Below are positions 1 through 8,016 of a stretch of DNA of 17,500 nt, piece after piece. Below the pieces are notes generated by a model that searched no databases, was not told the DNA's origin, and was given only the letters and a program-made list of their open reading frames with translations. The stretch is from Glandiceps talaboti (lineage: Eukaryota > Hemichordata > Enteropneusta > Spengelidae): NCBI RefSeq assembly GCF_964340395.1, contig NC_135568.1:13789276-13806775 (forward strand), read 5' to 3'. The position numbers and the translations under genes are program-made. Numbering within the stretch: position 1 is the first letter of the stretch; each line of letters opens with the position of its first letter.

Positions 1-564
1 TGTGTGTGTGTGTGTCTAGTTGGTCCAAATCTGGCACAGGGCCACCACTACAGTTGACCAGATGTAACCATGAAACAGTTCAATTCACCATATACATTAT
101 AAATGTTTTTTATATCGGAACTTTGTATGATCAAGAGATTGCGAACGGTTCCTGGAGATAACTATTGATCAGTATACAATCAGACAAGTTATCTCAACAT
201 AACGAGAATCGTTCATAAAATATGGATTTCCATCGCTGACTCGCACTGAAAATGAAAACAAGCAAATTGCTACAAGTTATCTCCAGTCAAAAATACGGAT
301 TGATGTGTATTAACCAAAACAGGAGAATATAAAGTGTCACTGATCGTTTGCTATCAGAAGGATGGATCGATATAGACTAGCTAGCCGTCTGACGGATAGA
401 CAGACTTACCAGCCGATTTGAAGACTGGCACACTGAGGGGTCGACGGGTTGGAGGACAAACTGACTGACTGACTAACTGACTGGATGACTGACTGGCGAC
501 TGACTGGCTGATTGACGGTCCAACTGACAGATGATATTGGTCGATTAACGGATGGATATACAAA
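1..564. other. Upstream flank, no gene recognised
   Basis: The window opens inside a (TG)n microsatellite (1-15). Positions 16-460 are A+T-rich sequence in which I see no splice-bounded coding exon and no recognisable element. From about 455 to 555 the plus strand becomes a degenerate GACT/GACG-type tetranucleotide stretch (for example gactgactgactaactgac), which looks like a decayed edge of the pure tetranucleotide array that follows. Reading frames here exist only because the repeat lacks stop codons. Confidence 0.6.
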
Positions 565-759
<195 letters not shown>

Positions 760-760
<1 letters not shown>

Positions 761-936
761 TTTCAAAACAAATTTTGCTCCTCAATAACTTCTATGCCTA
801 CATCATTTCTCAATTGTATGTTCACCTATACACGTTCGTCACGTGTACATCTCATTCAGTTTCATCATATAACTTCTTTCTTCTCGATAACTAATTTGCT
901 TACATATTCCAAGTGTCCGCAATTTAGCATCCCTAG
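760..936. repeat. Direct repeat of about 177 bp, copy 1
   Basis: From the end of the CCAT array to the sequence ccctag, this segment is repeated almost base for base at 1760-1936. The only difference I see is one extra A near the start. It carries no convincing coding frame. It directly abuts the LINE fragment at its right border (about 937). Copy spacing is almost exactly 1 kb. I could not match it to a known family; it may be part of a composite or non-autonomous repeat. Confidence 0.85.
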
Positions 937-1702
937 GGTCCATACTAATGCTAATTAACTTATCATGAAGCTAATTAACTTATAATGGTAAAGTACTATT
1001 AAATGCTGAACTAAAATCGATGAATAAAATGCGAGCATACGTTGGCTTTTTCTTATCAAGACGTGGTAAAATAAATTGTAAGGCAAGTTAAACCGCATCT
1101 TCAACTGAACCATTCGACTTAAAAGCAAACTGATGCGGATCAAAACTATCTGGAATGAAAGACTTCACGAATTTCGCGACAAGTTTTTCGAAACACTTCA
1201 TTGCTATGGACGTTAAAGCAACTGGACGATAATCATTCATGCTAATGACTGGTGTACGCTTCGGCACTGGAATTATTGTTGACGTTTTGAAAATAACGGA
1301 TGCATGACAGGTGCGAAGTTTGAAATTGAAAATTCCTGTAAAAATACCACATAACTGTAGGGCGCACATTCTGAGTAGCCTATGTGATACGTTATCAGGC
1401 CCTAGGGCCTTATGCTTCAAAAATCGCGTTTGGCATCATTATAAGAAATAAACAATGTCCTTTAAGCATCAGTAGGCACCTTCGGTGCTTCAGTCGAATG
1501 ATCGAAACGACTGTAAAACAAGTTCAAATCATCAGGTAGCGATGGATCGTGCGGGATTCTAGGCTTTGATTTGAAATTGTAATCGGCGATTTTCTGAACA
1601 CCATTTCAGAATTCACGTGGATTTGTTGACGAAATGCCACTTTCCAGTTTCTTTTTGTACAGGCTCTTGGCTCGTTTGTATCTCGCGCGGTACAACCTAT
1701 TT
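937..1702 (-). mobile_element. Non-LTR retrotransposon fragment, reverse transcriptase N-terminal half (LINE copy 1)
   Basis: The minus strand encodes the linker before RT and the first RT blocks of a CR1/L2/Rex/Jockey-type LINE. Visible landmarks are GPDNVSHRLLRMCALQLC, TIIPVPKRTP, NDYRPVALTSIAMKCFEKLV, a Q-x-A-F-x-x-N-G-S-V-E-D-A-V block, and catalytic motif A FIDFSSAFN (minus strand of about 998-1024). One in-frame TAA lies at 1088-1090 and there is frame damage near 1420-1440, so it is dead. It is truncated at both ends, stopping just after motif A on the 3' side. It is closely related to 2889-3627 but keeps two stretches that are deleted there. Confidence 0.9.
998..1420 (-). pseudogene. 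LINE reverse transcriptase pseudogene, palm/fingers part
   Basis: This is the readable coding part of LINE copy 1. It starts at GPDNVS-like residues (RT block 0/1), continues through the NDYRPVALTS block typical of LINE RTs, and after one TAA (1088-1090) stays in the same frame to motif A, FIDFSSAFN, whose D is the first catalytic aspartate. Motifs B and C are absent from this copy. There is no intact start, endonuclease domain or C-terminus, so no enzyme is made. Confidence 0.85.
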
Positions 1703-1759
1703 GACTCGACTACTACATTTTGCTCTTCAATAACTTATTTCACTCGACCACCACATCTC
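1703..1759. other. Spacer with a partial echo of the 177-bp repeat
   Basis: Between the LINE fragment and the second 177-bp repeat lies a short segment that itself contains an imperfect copy of the repeat's opening bases (attttgctcttcaataactt against attttgctcctcaataactt). This suggests that the repeat was duplicated more than once here and later trimmed. Confidence 0.5.
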
Positions 1760-1936
1760 ATTTTCAAACAAATTTTGCTCCTCAATAACTTCTATGCCTA
1801 CATCATTTCTCAATTGTATGTTCACCTATACACGTTCGTCACGTGTACATCTCATTCAGTTTCATCATATAACTTCTTTCTTCTCGATAACTAATTTGCT
1901 TACATATTCCAAGTGTCCGCAATTTAGCATCCCTAG
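1760..1936. repeat. Direct repeat of about 177 bp, copy 2
   Basis: Near-identical to 760-936 and in the same orientation, ending at the same ccctag. The right flank differs (here cgtggtgagttt; in copy 1 the LINE fragment follows). The high identity implies a recent duplication or gene conversion. It carries no recognised coding potential: the open frame that crosses it also crosses copy 1 unchanged. Confidence 0.85.
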
Positions 1937-1975
1937 CGTGGTGAGTTTTTGAAGAGTAACTTGTGGGTTCTCATG

Positions 1976-2017
1976 ATGTATGTATGTATGTATGTATGTA
2001 TGTATGTATGTATGTAT
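1976..2017. repeat. (TATG)n microsatellite at the LINE 3' end
   Basis: About ten TATG units. Read on the minus strand this is a (CATA)n tail that directly follows the 3' end of the LINE at 2018-3627. The junction carries an attcaattcaattca pentamer run, which resembles the short tandem 3' repeats found at the ends of CR1/L2-type LINEs. Confidence 0.85.
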
Positions 2018-2412
2018 TCAATTCAATTCATAGTTTATTCGCTAATGTATACACAAAAAATGCACCAGAAATCCTGTTGGCTTGTACGCTAAAATATAGA
2101 AGTTAAATACAACATCCAACAAACAGTTACCAGTCAAATACAAACACTCACAAATACACACTAGCAATAACAGTGACTAGAATTACGAGCATCTAGGTAG
2201 AGGGTCCTTCCCATTCAATTTGCGGACTGCTGACGAGTAAAAACTTTTTCTGTGACGTTCTGATTTTGCTGTAAGTGAGCGATAACCTTTCCCTGATCTC
2301 ATAAGGAACTGCGTCGGTCTGTTAATACACTCTCAATAACTGCCAGGTAAAATTTTATCAGAAGATTCTTGCTAAGACGGAAGCCCGCCAACCTACGCAA
2401 AATGAGCAATCG

Positions 2413-2640
2413 CTACTGGGCTTTTTGGACACAATGCTTGACATGCACCTGCCAGGTCAAATCGCTAGAGATGCGGATACCGAGTAATTTGAAGGTGTCG
2501 ACTATTTCGACCTCGGTGCCATTGATAGACAAGAGTATGAGAGGAGTCTTATTCCTCCGAAAGTCGACAATTATCTCCTTTGTCTTGCCAATATTCAATT
2601 CTAGGTTGTTACCGACGCACCACTTCACCAAACTCATCAA
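2413..2640 (-). pseudogene. LINE reverse transcriptase C-terminal (thumb) pseudogene
   Basis: This intact stretch of frame carries the post-motif-C part of a LINE RT: V-K-W-C-x-x-N-N-L-E-L-N-I-x-K-T-K-E, then I-V-D-F-R-R, then F-K-L-L-G-I-x-I-S-S-D-L-T-W. Motif C (FADDTD) lies just upstream on the minus strand in another frame, so a frameshift separates them. It is part of LINE copy 2. Confidence 0.85.
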
Positions 2641-3153
2641 CCTGGCAGCGATAATCGGTCCCGTCTTCGTCGATCATTCCAGCAACATCTGTATCATCTG
2701 CAAATTTAATAGTCAGACAATTTTCAAACCACGACTTACAATCAAAAAACATCAGAGAATAAAGTTAATGGAGACAAGCAGCAACCTTGTGGAGCACTTG
2801 TATTCAAAACTAATGTTTTGGAATGTCTAGAACCTGTTCTGACCACATGTGGTCGACTTGTAAGAAAGTGCAAAATCCAATTTAAAATGCTAGGGTCCAT
2901 ATACCAATGCTAATTAACTTCCCATGCAGCTTCAATGGTAAAGTAGTATTAAATGCTAAACTAAAATCGATGAATAAAATGCGAGCATACGTTGGCTTTT
3001 TCTTATCGAGACGTGGTAAAATAAATTCTAAGGCAAGTTAAATCGCATCTTCAACTGAACGTTTCGACTTAAAAGCAAACTGATGCGGATCAAAACTATC
3101 TGGAATGAAAGATTTCATGAATTTCGCGACAAGTTTTTCGAAACACGTCATTG

Positions 3154-3627
3154 CTATGGACGATAATAATTCATGCTAATGACTGGTGTACGCTTCGGCA
3201 CTGGAATTATTGTTGATATTTTGAAAATAACGAGTAGATGACAGGTGCGAAGTTTGACATTGAAAATTCCTATAGAAATACCACATAATTGTAGGGCGTA
3301 CATTCTGAGTAGCCTAGGTGATACGTTATCAAGCCCTGGGGCTTTATGCATATTTAAATACAGAAACTCGCGTTTGAAACGACTGTAAAACAAGTTCAAA
3401 TCATCAGGAAGCGATGGATCGTCTGGGATTATAGGCGTTGATTTGAAATTGTAATCGGCGATTTTCTGAACACCATTCCAGAATTGAAGTGGATTTGACG
3501 AAATGTCACTTTGCAGTTTCTTTTGGTACAGGCTGTTGGCTGACTTTTTCAGTTCATGTTTAGCCTTGACATAATCACCATGGTTACTAGAATGAAAGAC
3601 TTTCTGCTTGGCTTTAAGTTTACTCTG
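3154..3627 (-). pseudogene. LINE RT N-terminal pseudogene, second copy
   Basis: This frame covers the pre-RT linker and the first RT blocks and aligns residue for residue with LINE copy 1 (937-1702). Two deletions set it apart: about 16 nt lost between two ggacg repeats near 3158-3162, and a larger loss near 3365-3380, where the linker joins directly to gcgtttgaaacgac. The first breaks the frame at YYRP. Upstream residues that read as poly Tyr-Ile-His-Thr come from the microsatellite and do not belong to the element. Confidence 0.8.
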
Positions 3628-3630
3628 CAA

Positions 3631-3631
<1 letters not shown>

Positions 3632-3661
<30 letters not shown>

Positions 3662-3687
3662 TGTATGTATGTATGTATGTATGTATG

Positions 3688-3718
<31 letters not shown>

Positions 3719-3815
3719 CGTAATGTATGTATGTATGTATGTATGTATGTATGTATGTATGTATGTATGTATGTGCGTGTGTGTGTGCGTGCATGCGTGC
3801 GTGCGCGCGGGCATG
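3632..3815. repeat. (TATG)n microsatellite with TG/GC-rich tail
   Basis: Two near-perfect TATG blocks (3632-3716 and 3723-3774), broken once by taacgtaatg, followed by an alternating purine-pyrimidine TG/GC segment to about 3812. It marks the truncated 5' end of the minus-strand LINE. The alternating (GT)(GC) part has Z-DNA-prone composition. Confidence 0.9.
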
Positions 3816-4182
3816 TATTTAATATGTAGGATGCAAGATCGCCATATATAGTCATGCTATTTTGCATATATAAATATTTATGATCGAATCGTTTCTAGGG
3901 AGATGTCTATAGTAAAACTGTTTAACCAATCACAGCTGTAAAATAAAATTGAGTGTCTCCTTGCTGCATTATTAATCATAGTTTTTCATTCAATATTTAA
4001 GTAGAATTTCGTCAGTGATCCATTCCAGGATAACCCTGAGTGTTTAAGCTTTTTTAAATAATGAATAATGATGATGAGAAATTTGAGAAGTCAAAATTTT
4101 AAAATGTCGTGAAAAGTTTAATTCTAGATTTTTTTATAACTTACATTTCTAAATTCTTTGTTTCTTTTTGTCGAGAATTTAG
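3816..4182. other. Intron or upstream sequence before the first recognised exon
   Basis: A+T-rich and without a coding frame that matches the gene downstream. It ends in a pyrimidine-rich stretch (tttgtttctttttg) and the AG acceptor at 4181-4182. Because the exon that follows begins in phase 1, at least one earlier exon must exist. I find no candidate for it in 1-4182, so it probably lies beyond the window. Confidence 0.6.
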
Positions 4183-4407
4183 GCGTGGCAAATGTTACGA
4201 TAACCAGTGAGTTAGATGCCAGTTCTAAAGTTACGGACGGTGTCTCTCATTATGCCATTGATGGTATTGACTCAACGTGTTTTCATATGACAAGTGACGG
4301 TGAGGGCAAACAACCATGGCTGCGATTGGAAATCGGAGATGAAAAGAGAAGTGTCTATCGCATCGATAAAGTGGTTGTTAAAAATAGACTGGACTTTACT
4401 GACGCAG
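4183..4407 (+). CDS. Exon 1: F5/8 type C / F-type lectin-like domain, N-terminal half
   Basis: Encodes 75 residues between a tttag acceptor and a CAG|gttagt donor, phase 1 to phase 1. The order VANVTITSELDASSKVTDG, then A-I-D-G (the usual AVDG/AIDG of fucolectins), then PWLRLEIGD, then R-I-D-K-V-V-V-K-N-R-L-D matches the first half of the discoidin/fucolectin fold. The His after CF and the N-R-x-D motif correspond to positions used for fucose binding in F-type lectins, where the motif is H...RxD...R/K. The domain stops right after RLDFTDAG and is completed by the exon at 5904, not by the next exon. It is extracellular and probably binds glycan or lipid; whether sugar binding is retained is unproven. 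Confidence 0.85.
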
Positions 4408-5373
4408 GTTAGTCATTTAATTTACCAGCTAAAATTCAGAAAGCCTTTCACTGACTATAAACAAGGGATAGTCGTTCTCTGAAGTGGAAGGGGGGAGACG
4501 AGTGTCACTCCTGGATTAACAAAATCGAAACAAACGACAATTTAGGAAGGAAATAGAAATAGCCGAGCCTTTTCCTACATTAATCGTTAATTGATCAGAA
4601 TGCTGAGCATTGTATGCCGCCAGAAATAAGCCCTTGTATACATGCCAGTACCAATAGACCGGTTACATGTCTACGAATACAGCTATGAAATCTTAACAAA
4701 TTTACCCATCTTGAGTGGGTAACAGCACTTGTTTCACAGACCCTGTTACATGGTGTTCACAAGGTCTTTTATAACCATTATGTCCTGTTCGTGTTGAGTA
4801 GTGTGATATCAGGGTGAACTCTCTGTATATGATTGAAGTCAGTAAGCGGGGCCTCATTGGCAGATAAAGTCGCATATGAAACGCACATGAAACGTATTTA
4901 ACTTAGGGGTACCACATGGATGTCGATATATACAGCGTGATAGAAGTATTGTCAAAGGTGACCGCCCCCCCCCCCTGGAAATAATTTGACATAATTTCAT
5001 AACCTTTATATAAAAATGTTCACAGCTATTTATGAGAAGGAGGTTAAAATCGTAGGAATCCTGAATATTCAGTATGCATGTAATGAATAACCATGTCTGC
5101 TAATATAAGTAAGACCCATGTTTTATAACGGTGGTCGTCTGAAAGAACAACAGAAGTCACGATGACAAGGAGTTTCAATTCGATGTTGCTTGGTAATCGA
5201 GCGAATATTATATGATGTACAGTCATGAAATGACTCCCGAGAACCCACAGTTTATGAAAATGCAGTAATTTTACTGAGTAGTGTACCCCTTTAACAAAGA
5301 GGCTAGGTAAGCGAAATCCTCACGAGTTTGGTACCTTAAAGTAGAACTAGAATTTAATTTTCATTATTTTTAG
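4408..5373 (+). other. Intron 1
   Basis: Lies inside the F5/8C domain. It contains a 10-base poly-C run near 4967-4976 and otherwise unremarkable A+T-rich sequence; I see no further exon. The small open frames inside it lack splice borders and family resemblance. Confidence 0.8.
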
Positions 5374-5592
5374 ATTGTGGACTGGCAGTTTCAAAATTCA
5401 AGCAACTAACAGCTGACCACTTGTCACGGCCATCGAACTTTGCTGCATCCAACAAGGAAGAATGTTGTGTTCATTGTAATCATACTAAGAAGTGTCAATC
5501 TTGGCACTTTAATAGTACTGGTTGTTGGACTTATCCCACGACTGATATTGCATTTATCGGTGGTAGTGACTACTATTCGGGATTTCCTTATG
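5374..5592 (+). CDS. Exon 2: PAN/apple-like domain nested within the F5/8C domain
   Basis: Encodes 73 residues, phase 1 to phase 1, with acceptor tatttttag and donor TATG|gtatgt. The pattern E-E-C-C-V-H-C-N-x-T-K-K-C-x-S-W-H-F-N-x-x-G-C-W-T is typical of PAN_4-type apple modules (C-x2-C, then C-x-x-W, then C). The first C (D-C-G-L) may pair outside the core. The exon is complete as a module and is a multiple of three, so it can be included or skipped without shifting the frame. It falls between the two halves of the F5/8C domain. PAN modules usually mediate protein or carbohydrate contacts; here it would protrude from the lectin loop region. It could alternatively be a cysteine-rich insertion of unrelated origin. 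Confidence 0.75.
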
Positions 5593-5776
5593 GTATGTAT
5601 ACAGTAGAGAATAAGCTAGGAATACATTGTACTTAATGAAATATCAAACCAATTAAACAGGGTGGAAATTATATTTCTACAATTCATATATCAAAATTAA
5701 TGTTAATCTGTCTGTATTCATAGTAAACAAATAAAGAAAGAAACAAGCAAAGAAACAACCACAACCACACACACCG

Positions 5777-5817
<41 letters not shown>

Positions 5818-5903
5818 CACACATGTACACAGTTAACCAATATTTACATTAATACATAACAACACTTTCCAATATATTTGAATGATTGTCTTGGAATCCA
5901 TAG
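5593..5903 (+). other. Intron 2 with (AC)n
   Basis: A short intron that carries an (AC)n microsatellite (about 5779-5812) followed by two acatgtacac units. It ends with the acceptor ccatag at 5898-5903. No other feature seen. Confidence 0.85.
5779..5832. repeat. (AC)n microsatellite plus acatgtacac repeats
   Basis: Dinucleotide AC run of about 17 units that passes into two tandem copies of a self-complementary acatgtacac-type unit. Intronic. Confidence 0.9.
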
Positions 5904-6128
5904 GTGATGGTGGATATTCTTCAATCTACATGTTCGGAGGTGTCGTCCGAGTGGGATATTCACCTGACGTAGGCTCTAACTCAATTTGTGGGACTGAAGT
6001 TCAACTGGACAATACAAGAAATGGTGACCTTGTATTCCCATGCAACGATAGATTTGGACGATACGTCAGCATTGAACAGAGTGGACCATATGACCAGCTA
6101 AGAGTCTGTGAAATAGATGTGTATGTAG
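5904..6128 (+). CDS. Exon 3: F5/8 type C / F-type lectin-like domain, C-terminal half
   Basis: Encodes 75 residues, phase 1 to phase 1 (acceptor atag, donor GTAG|gtatgt). It holds the second half of the fucolectin fold: V-R-V-G-Y, then S-I-C-G-T-E-V (C-G-x-x-V is conserved in F-type lectins), F-P-C-N, G-R-Y-V-S-I, Y-D-Q-L-R-V-C-E-I-D-V-Y. The two cysteines CGT and PCN and the later VCE match the family. Joined directly to exon 1, it makes one complete domain of about 140 residues; exon 2 lies between them as an insertion. The late R/K of the F-type sugar motif is not obvious near the exon 1/exon 3 junction. Confidence 0.85.
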
Positions 6129-6891
6129 GTATGTTGATAGCATTTTGAAATTGAATAGGATCAATATATATGAAGTGGTTTTAACTGTTGTCATCAATTT
6201 CTAAACTTCGTGTAAAAGTAACCTCAGTAGCTGTAACTTCCCAAACTATTCCATTAAATTTCTGACCCTTTACAAAATGTGTAATAATTCTAATCACCCG
6301 ACGTATTTGTTGACAAGTAAGAACAAGTCAAATGAAACGTAATACACTGATAAGATTTTAACTCTGAACCATGAGAGCATAATTCTATGTAAAAGTAGAT
6401 GTAGATATTGCAAGCTTTCGGATAATATCTGAGGAACCCCCTCCTAAAATGCTAGAGTCCCCCAAGTACCAATGTATATACAAAACGGGATCTTAAACTC
6501 GCACAAGATGAGTTTATAAGCGAGTGAAACAAAATCACATTCCAGAAGAATGTTAAGTTTCAATGCGCATGCGCATGTCTTCTCTAGCATTACGATTGTC
6601 TTCTGGCATTGTTAGAACAATTGATTGCATAGGAGGGATTTCCTGATCACTTTTTGAAACATATAATAAATTATGTTATCGGATCGTCTATGAGTTATAT
6701 CTTAACACCAGGTTTGAGTTCAGTCAATTATAAGTGCTGGTTATAGGTGTGTTTCAGTAGGTACAATAACGCAGTAAAAACTACATCTGGACACGTATAA
6801 AGTAAGCTTGAGAATGGCTTGTACATTTATAAGGGTGTAGTCTAAATCATTTAACACCGAATGTGTTCTTTGGGTTTTCTTTAAATTACAG
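6129..6891 (+). other. Intron 3
   Basis: No additional exon or mobile element recognised. It includes a perfect 12-base palindrome TGCGCATGCGCA at 6564-6575 (see separate entry). It ends with tttctttaaattacag. Confidence 0.8.
6564..6575. promoter_or_regulatory. NRF-1-like palindrome in intron 3
   Basis: TGCGCATGCGCA matches the NRF-1/EWG consensus YGCGCAYGCGCR exactly and is self-complementary. It is CpG-containing in an A+T-rich intron. One site alone is weak evidence for function. Confidence 0.3.
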
Positions 6892-7227
6892 ATTATGTAC
6901 ATTATTTGCATCTTGGTTGTTACGCCGACAGTGCATCAATTCCAGTGATTTCTGAAAACCTGGCACGTGATGATAGAGTTTCTGATCTCTTAGACTGGAC
7001 TTTGTTAGCAGAGCAAGAGTTTTTTCAGAGATGTTCCCTTGCGGTGAATAGACTAGACTATACCATATTTGGCATTAAAGGGAATTGCATCAATTGTGCT
7101 CTGAAGTGTTTTTCCACTACTGAAGCAGGGTTGACGTTTGACAAAAATGACAGGTCTGATATATGTAAGGATGGATTGGGAGGCTATAGGAGTTTTGATG
7201 TATATCTCCGAGTTAATGGATTTAAAG
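6892..7227 (+). CDS. Exon 4: GCY-type (WSC-like lectin) module 1, divergent
   Basis: Encodes 112 residues, phase 1 to phase 1 (acceptor attacag, donor AAAG|gtacgt). It starts H-L-G-C-Y-A-D-S, has an internal F-F-Q-R-C-S-L-A-V block, I-F-G-I, then L-T-F-D-K-N-D-R-S-D-I-C-K-D-G-L-G-G and ends F-D-V-Y-L. This is the layout of the cysteine module common in cnidarian, hemichordate and amphioxus surface proteins: GCY-x-D, C-x-x-A, F-x-x-x-GG-x-C, Y-x-K-x-G-x-S-x-x-C-x-DGxGG, DVY. It is WSC-related in look. Unlike exon 5, the G-G-Q-C centre is replaced by K-G-N-C-I-N-C-A-L-K-C, which adds two cysteines. Carbohydrate binding is suspected, not shown. Confidence 0.75.
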
Positions 7228-7701
7228 GTACGTGTTCGAGGTTTTTTTTTATTTATTAGAGTATTAACTAGATGAACAGTTGTACTGATGGGTGAAAACA
7301 CGTAACGTCACTTGTCTATTTAATCCCCAATGGGTGGGGTGGGGTGGGGTGGGGGTGGGGTGAGTCCCATAGAAAGACATACGAGTAGAGCACATACATG
7401 ACCACATCATGGTCCACTTTTTCAGTTGTCATATTGATTACTAATGGGTATTCATTTTGGACTGTCAAAACTTGTTTCTTTGTATGCCTAGTAATCACCC
7501 TGGAGCAAACACTCCATGCGACATTGGTATGCATCGATCGTTCTCAAAGTTCTTATTTTTATACTAGGAGATCATGAAGTTGTTTGCTTTAAAATCTTGT
7601 TCTGATATTGTACTTGTAATATTTTCAAAGTCTCTTCGTCACATTGAATCACATTGAACCTTTTTGACCTAATGTCTTGAATTTGCATTTTTTCTTAAAA
7701 G
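7228..7701 (+). other. Intron 4 with G-rich tract
   Basis: Begins with a poly-T stretch after the donor and contains the G-rich run at 7332-7360. It ends in ttttttcttaaaag. No extra exon seen. Confidence 0.8.
7332..7360 (+). repeat. (GGGGT)n G-rich run, quadruplex candidate
   Basis: Six successive G3 to G5 runs, each separated by a single T, on the sense strand of intron 4. Four or more G-runs with 1-base loops satisfy the usual parallel G-quadruplex pattern. The transcript would carry it as an RNA quadruplex about 105 bases after the donor of exon 4. Confidence 0.75.
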
Positions 7702-8016
7702 AGGGCAGTAGTCCCGAGAGATTTGTACACCTTGGATGTTACAAACATACATACGCAGCACCAACAATGTTATCTATAGAGGGCGCTGATGATCGATTGT
7801 TAGGCGACTATCGCCTGCGAGCTGAAGCCGTCACAACATGTGCTGTCGTGTCTGCTAACCTAGGGTTACCAATCTTTGGCATTCATGATGGTGGTCAATG
7901 TCTGTCAGATGAGACTGCGTGGTTGACGTATGATAAGAACGGAGAATCTGAGGCCTGTGTTGATGGGAAAGGAGGTGTGGATGCAATTGATGTGTATGCA
8001 ATTGTCCATGTAGGAG
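7702..8016 (+). CDS. Exon 5: GCY-type (WSC-like lectin) module 2, canonical
   Basis: Encodes 105 residues, phase 1 to phase 1 (acceptor cttaaaag, donor GGAG|gtaagg). The alternative AG two bases later (7703) would break the frame, so 7702 is chosen. Motifs: R-F-V-H-L-G-C-Y, A-P-T-M-L, E-G-A-D-D-R-L-L-G-D-Y-R-L-R-A-E-A-V-T-T-C-A, F-G-I-H-D-G-G-Q-C, L-T-Y-D-K-N-G-E-S-E-A-C-V-D-G-K-G-G and I-D-V-Y-A-I. Four cysteines match the family. It is an extracellular module and the tandem partner of exon 4; the two share overall layout but are quite diverged, so the duplication is old. Confidence 0.8.

Larger units (their letters stand above)
2018..3627 (-). mobile_element. Non-LTR retrotransposon, 5'-truncated and decayed (LINE copy 2)
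   Basis: On the minus strand the element runs from the pre-RT linker through the whole RT to a 3' end. Landmarks in order: the SANSLYQKKLQ linker, GLDNVSPRLLRM, TIIPVPKRTP, motif A FIDFSLAFN, motif B region SAPQGCCLSPL, motif C FADDTD (minus strand near 2685-2705), ELNIGKTKEIIVDFRR, FKLLGIRISSDLTW, and FYLAVIESVLT. These are typical of CR1/L2/Rex/Jockey-group LINEs. There are several frameshifts and stops, so it is inactive. The apurinic endonuclease domain is missing: the 5' end stops at the (TATG)n tract at 3632. The 3' end meets another (TATG)n tract at 2017. Confidence 0.9.

Noticed and set aside
2369-2830. Plus-strand frame of 153 codons
   Set aside because: It is the antisense of the LINE reverse transcriptase C-terminal region, which has clear RT motifs on the minus strand.
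3549-3867. Frames of repeated Tyr-Ile-His-Thr or Met-Tyr-Val-Cys
   Set aside because: Microsatellite (TATG)n translations joined by chance to the LINE remnant frame.
6440-6475. Resemblance of aaaatgctagagtcccccaagtaccaatg to the LINE-side sequence near 2885-2910
   Set aside because: Only about 20 scattered matches and no continuation on either side; probably chance.
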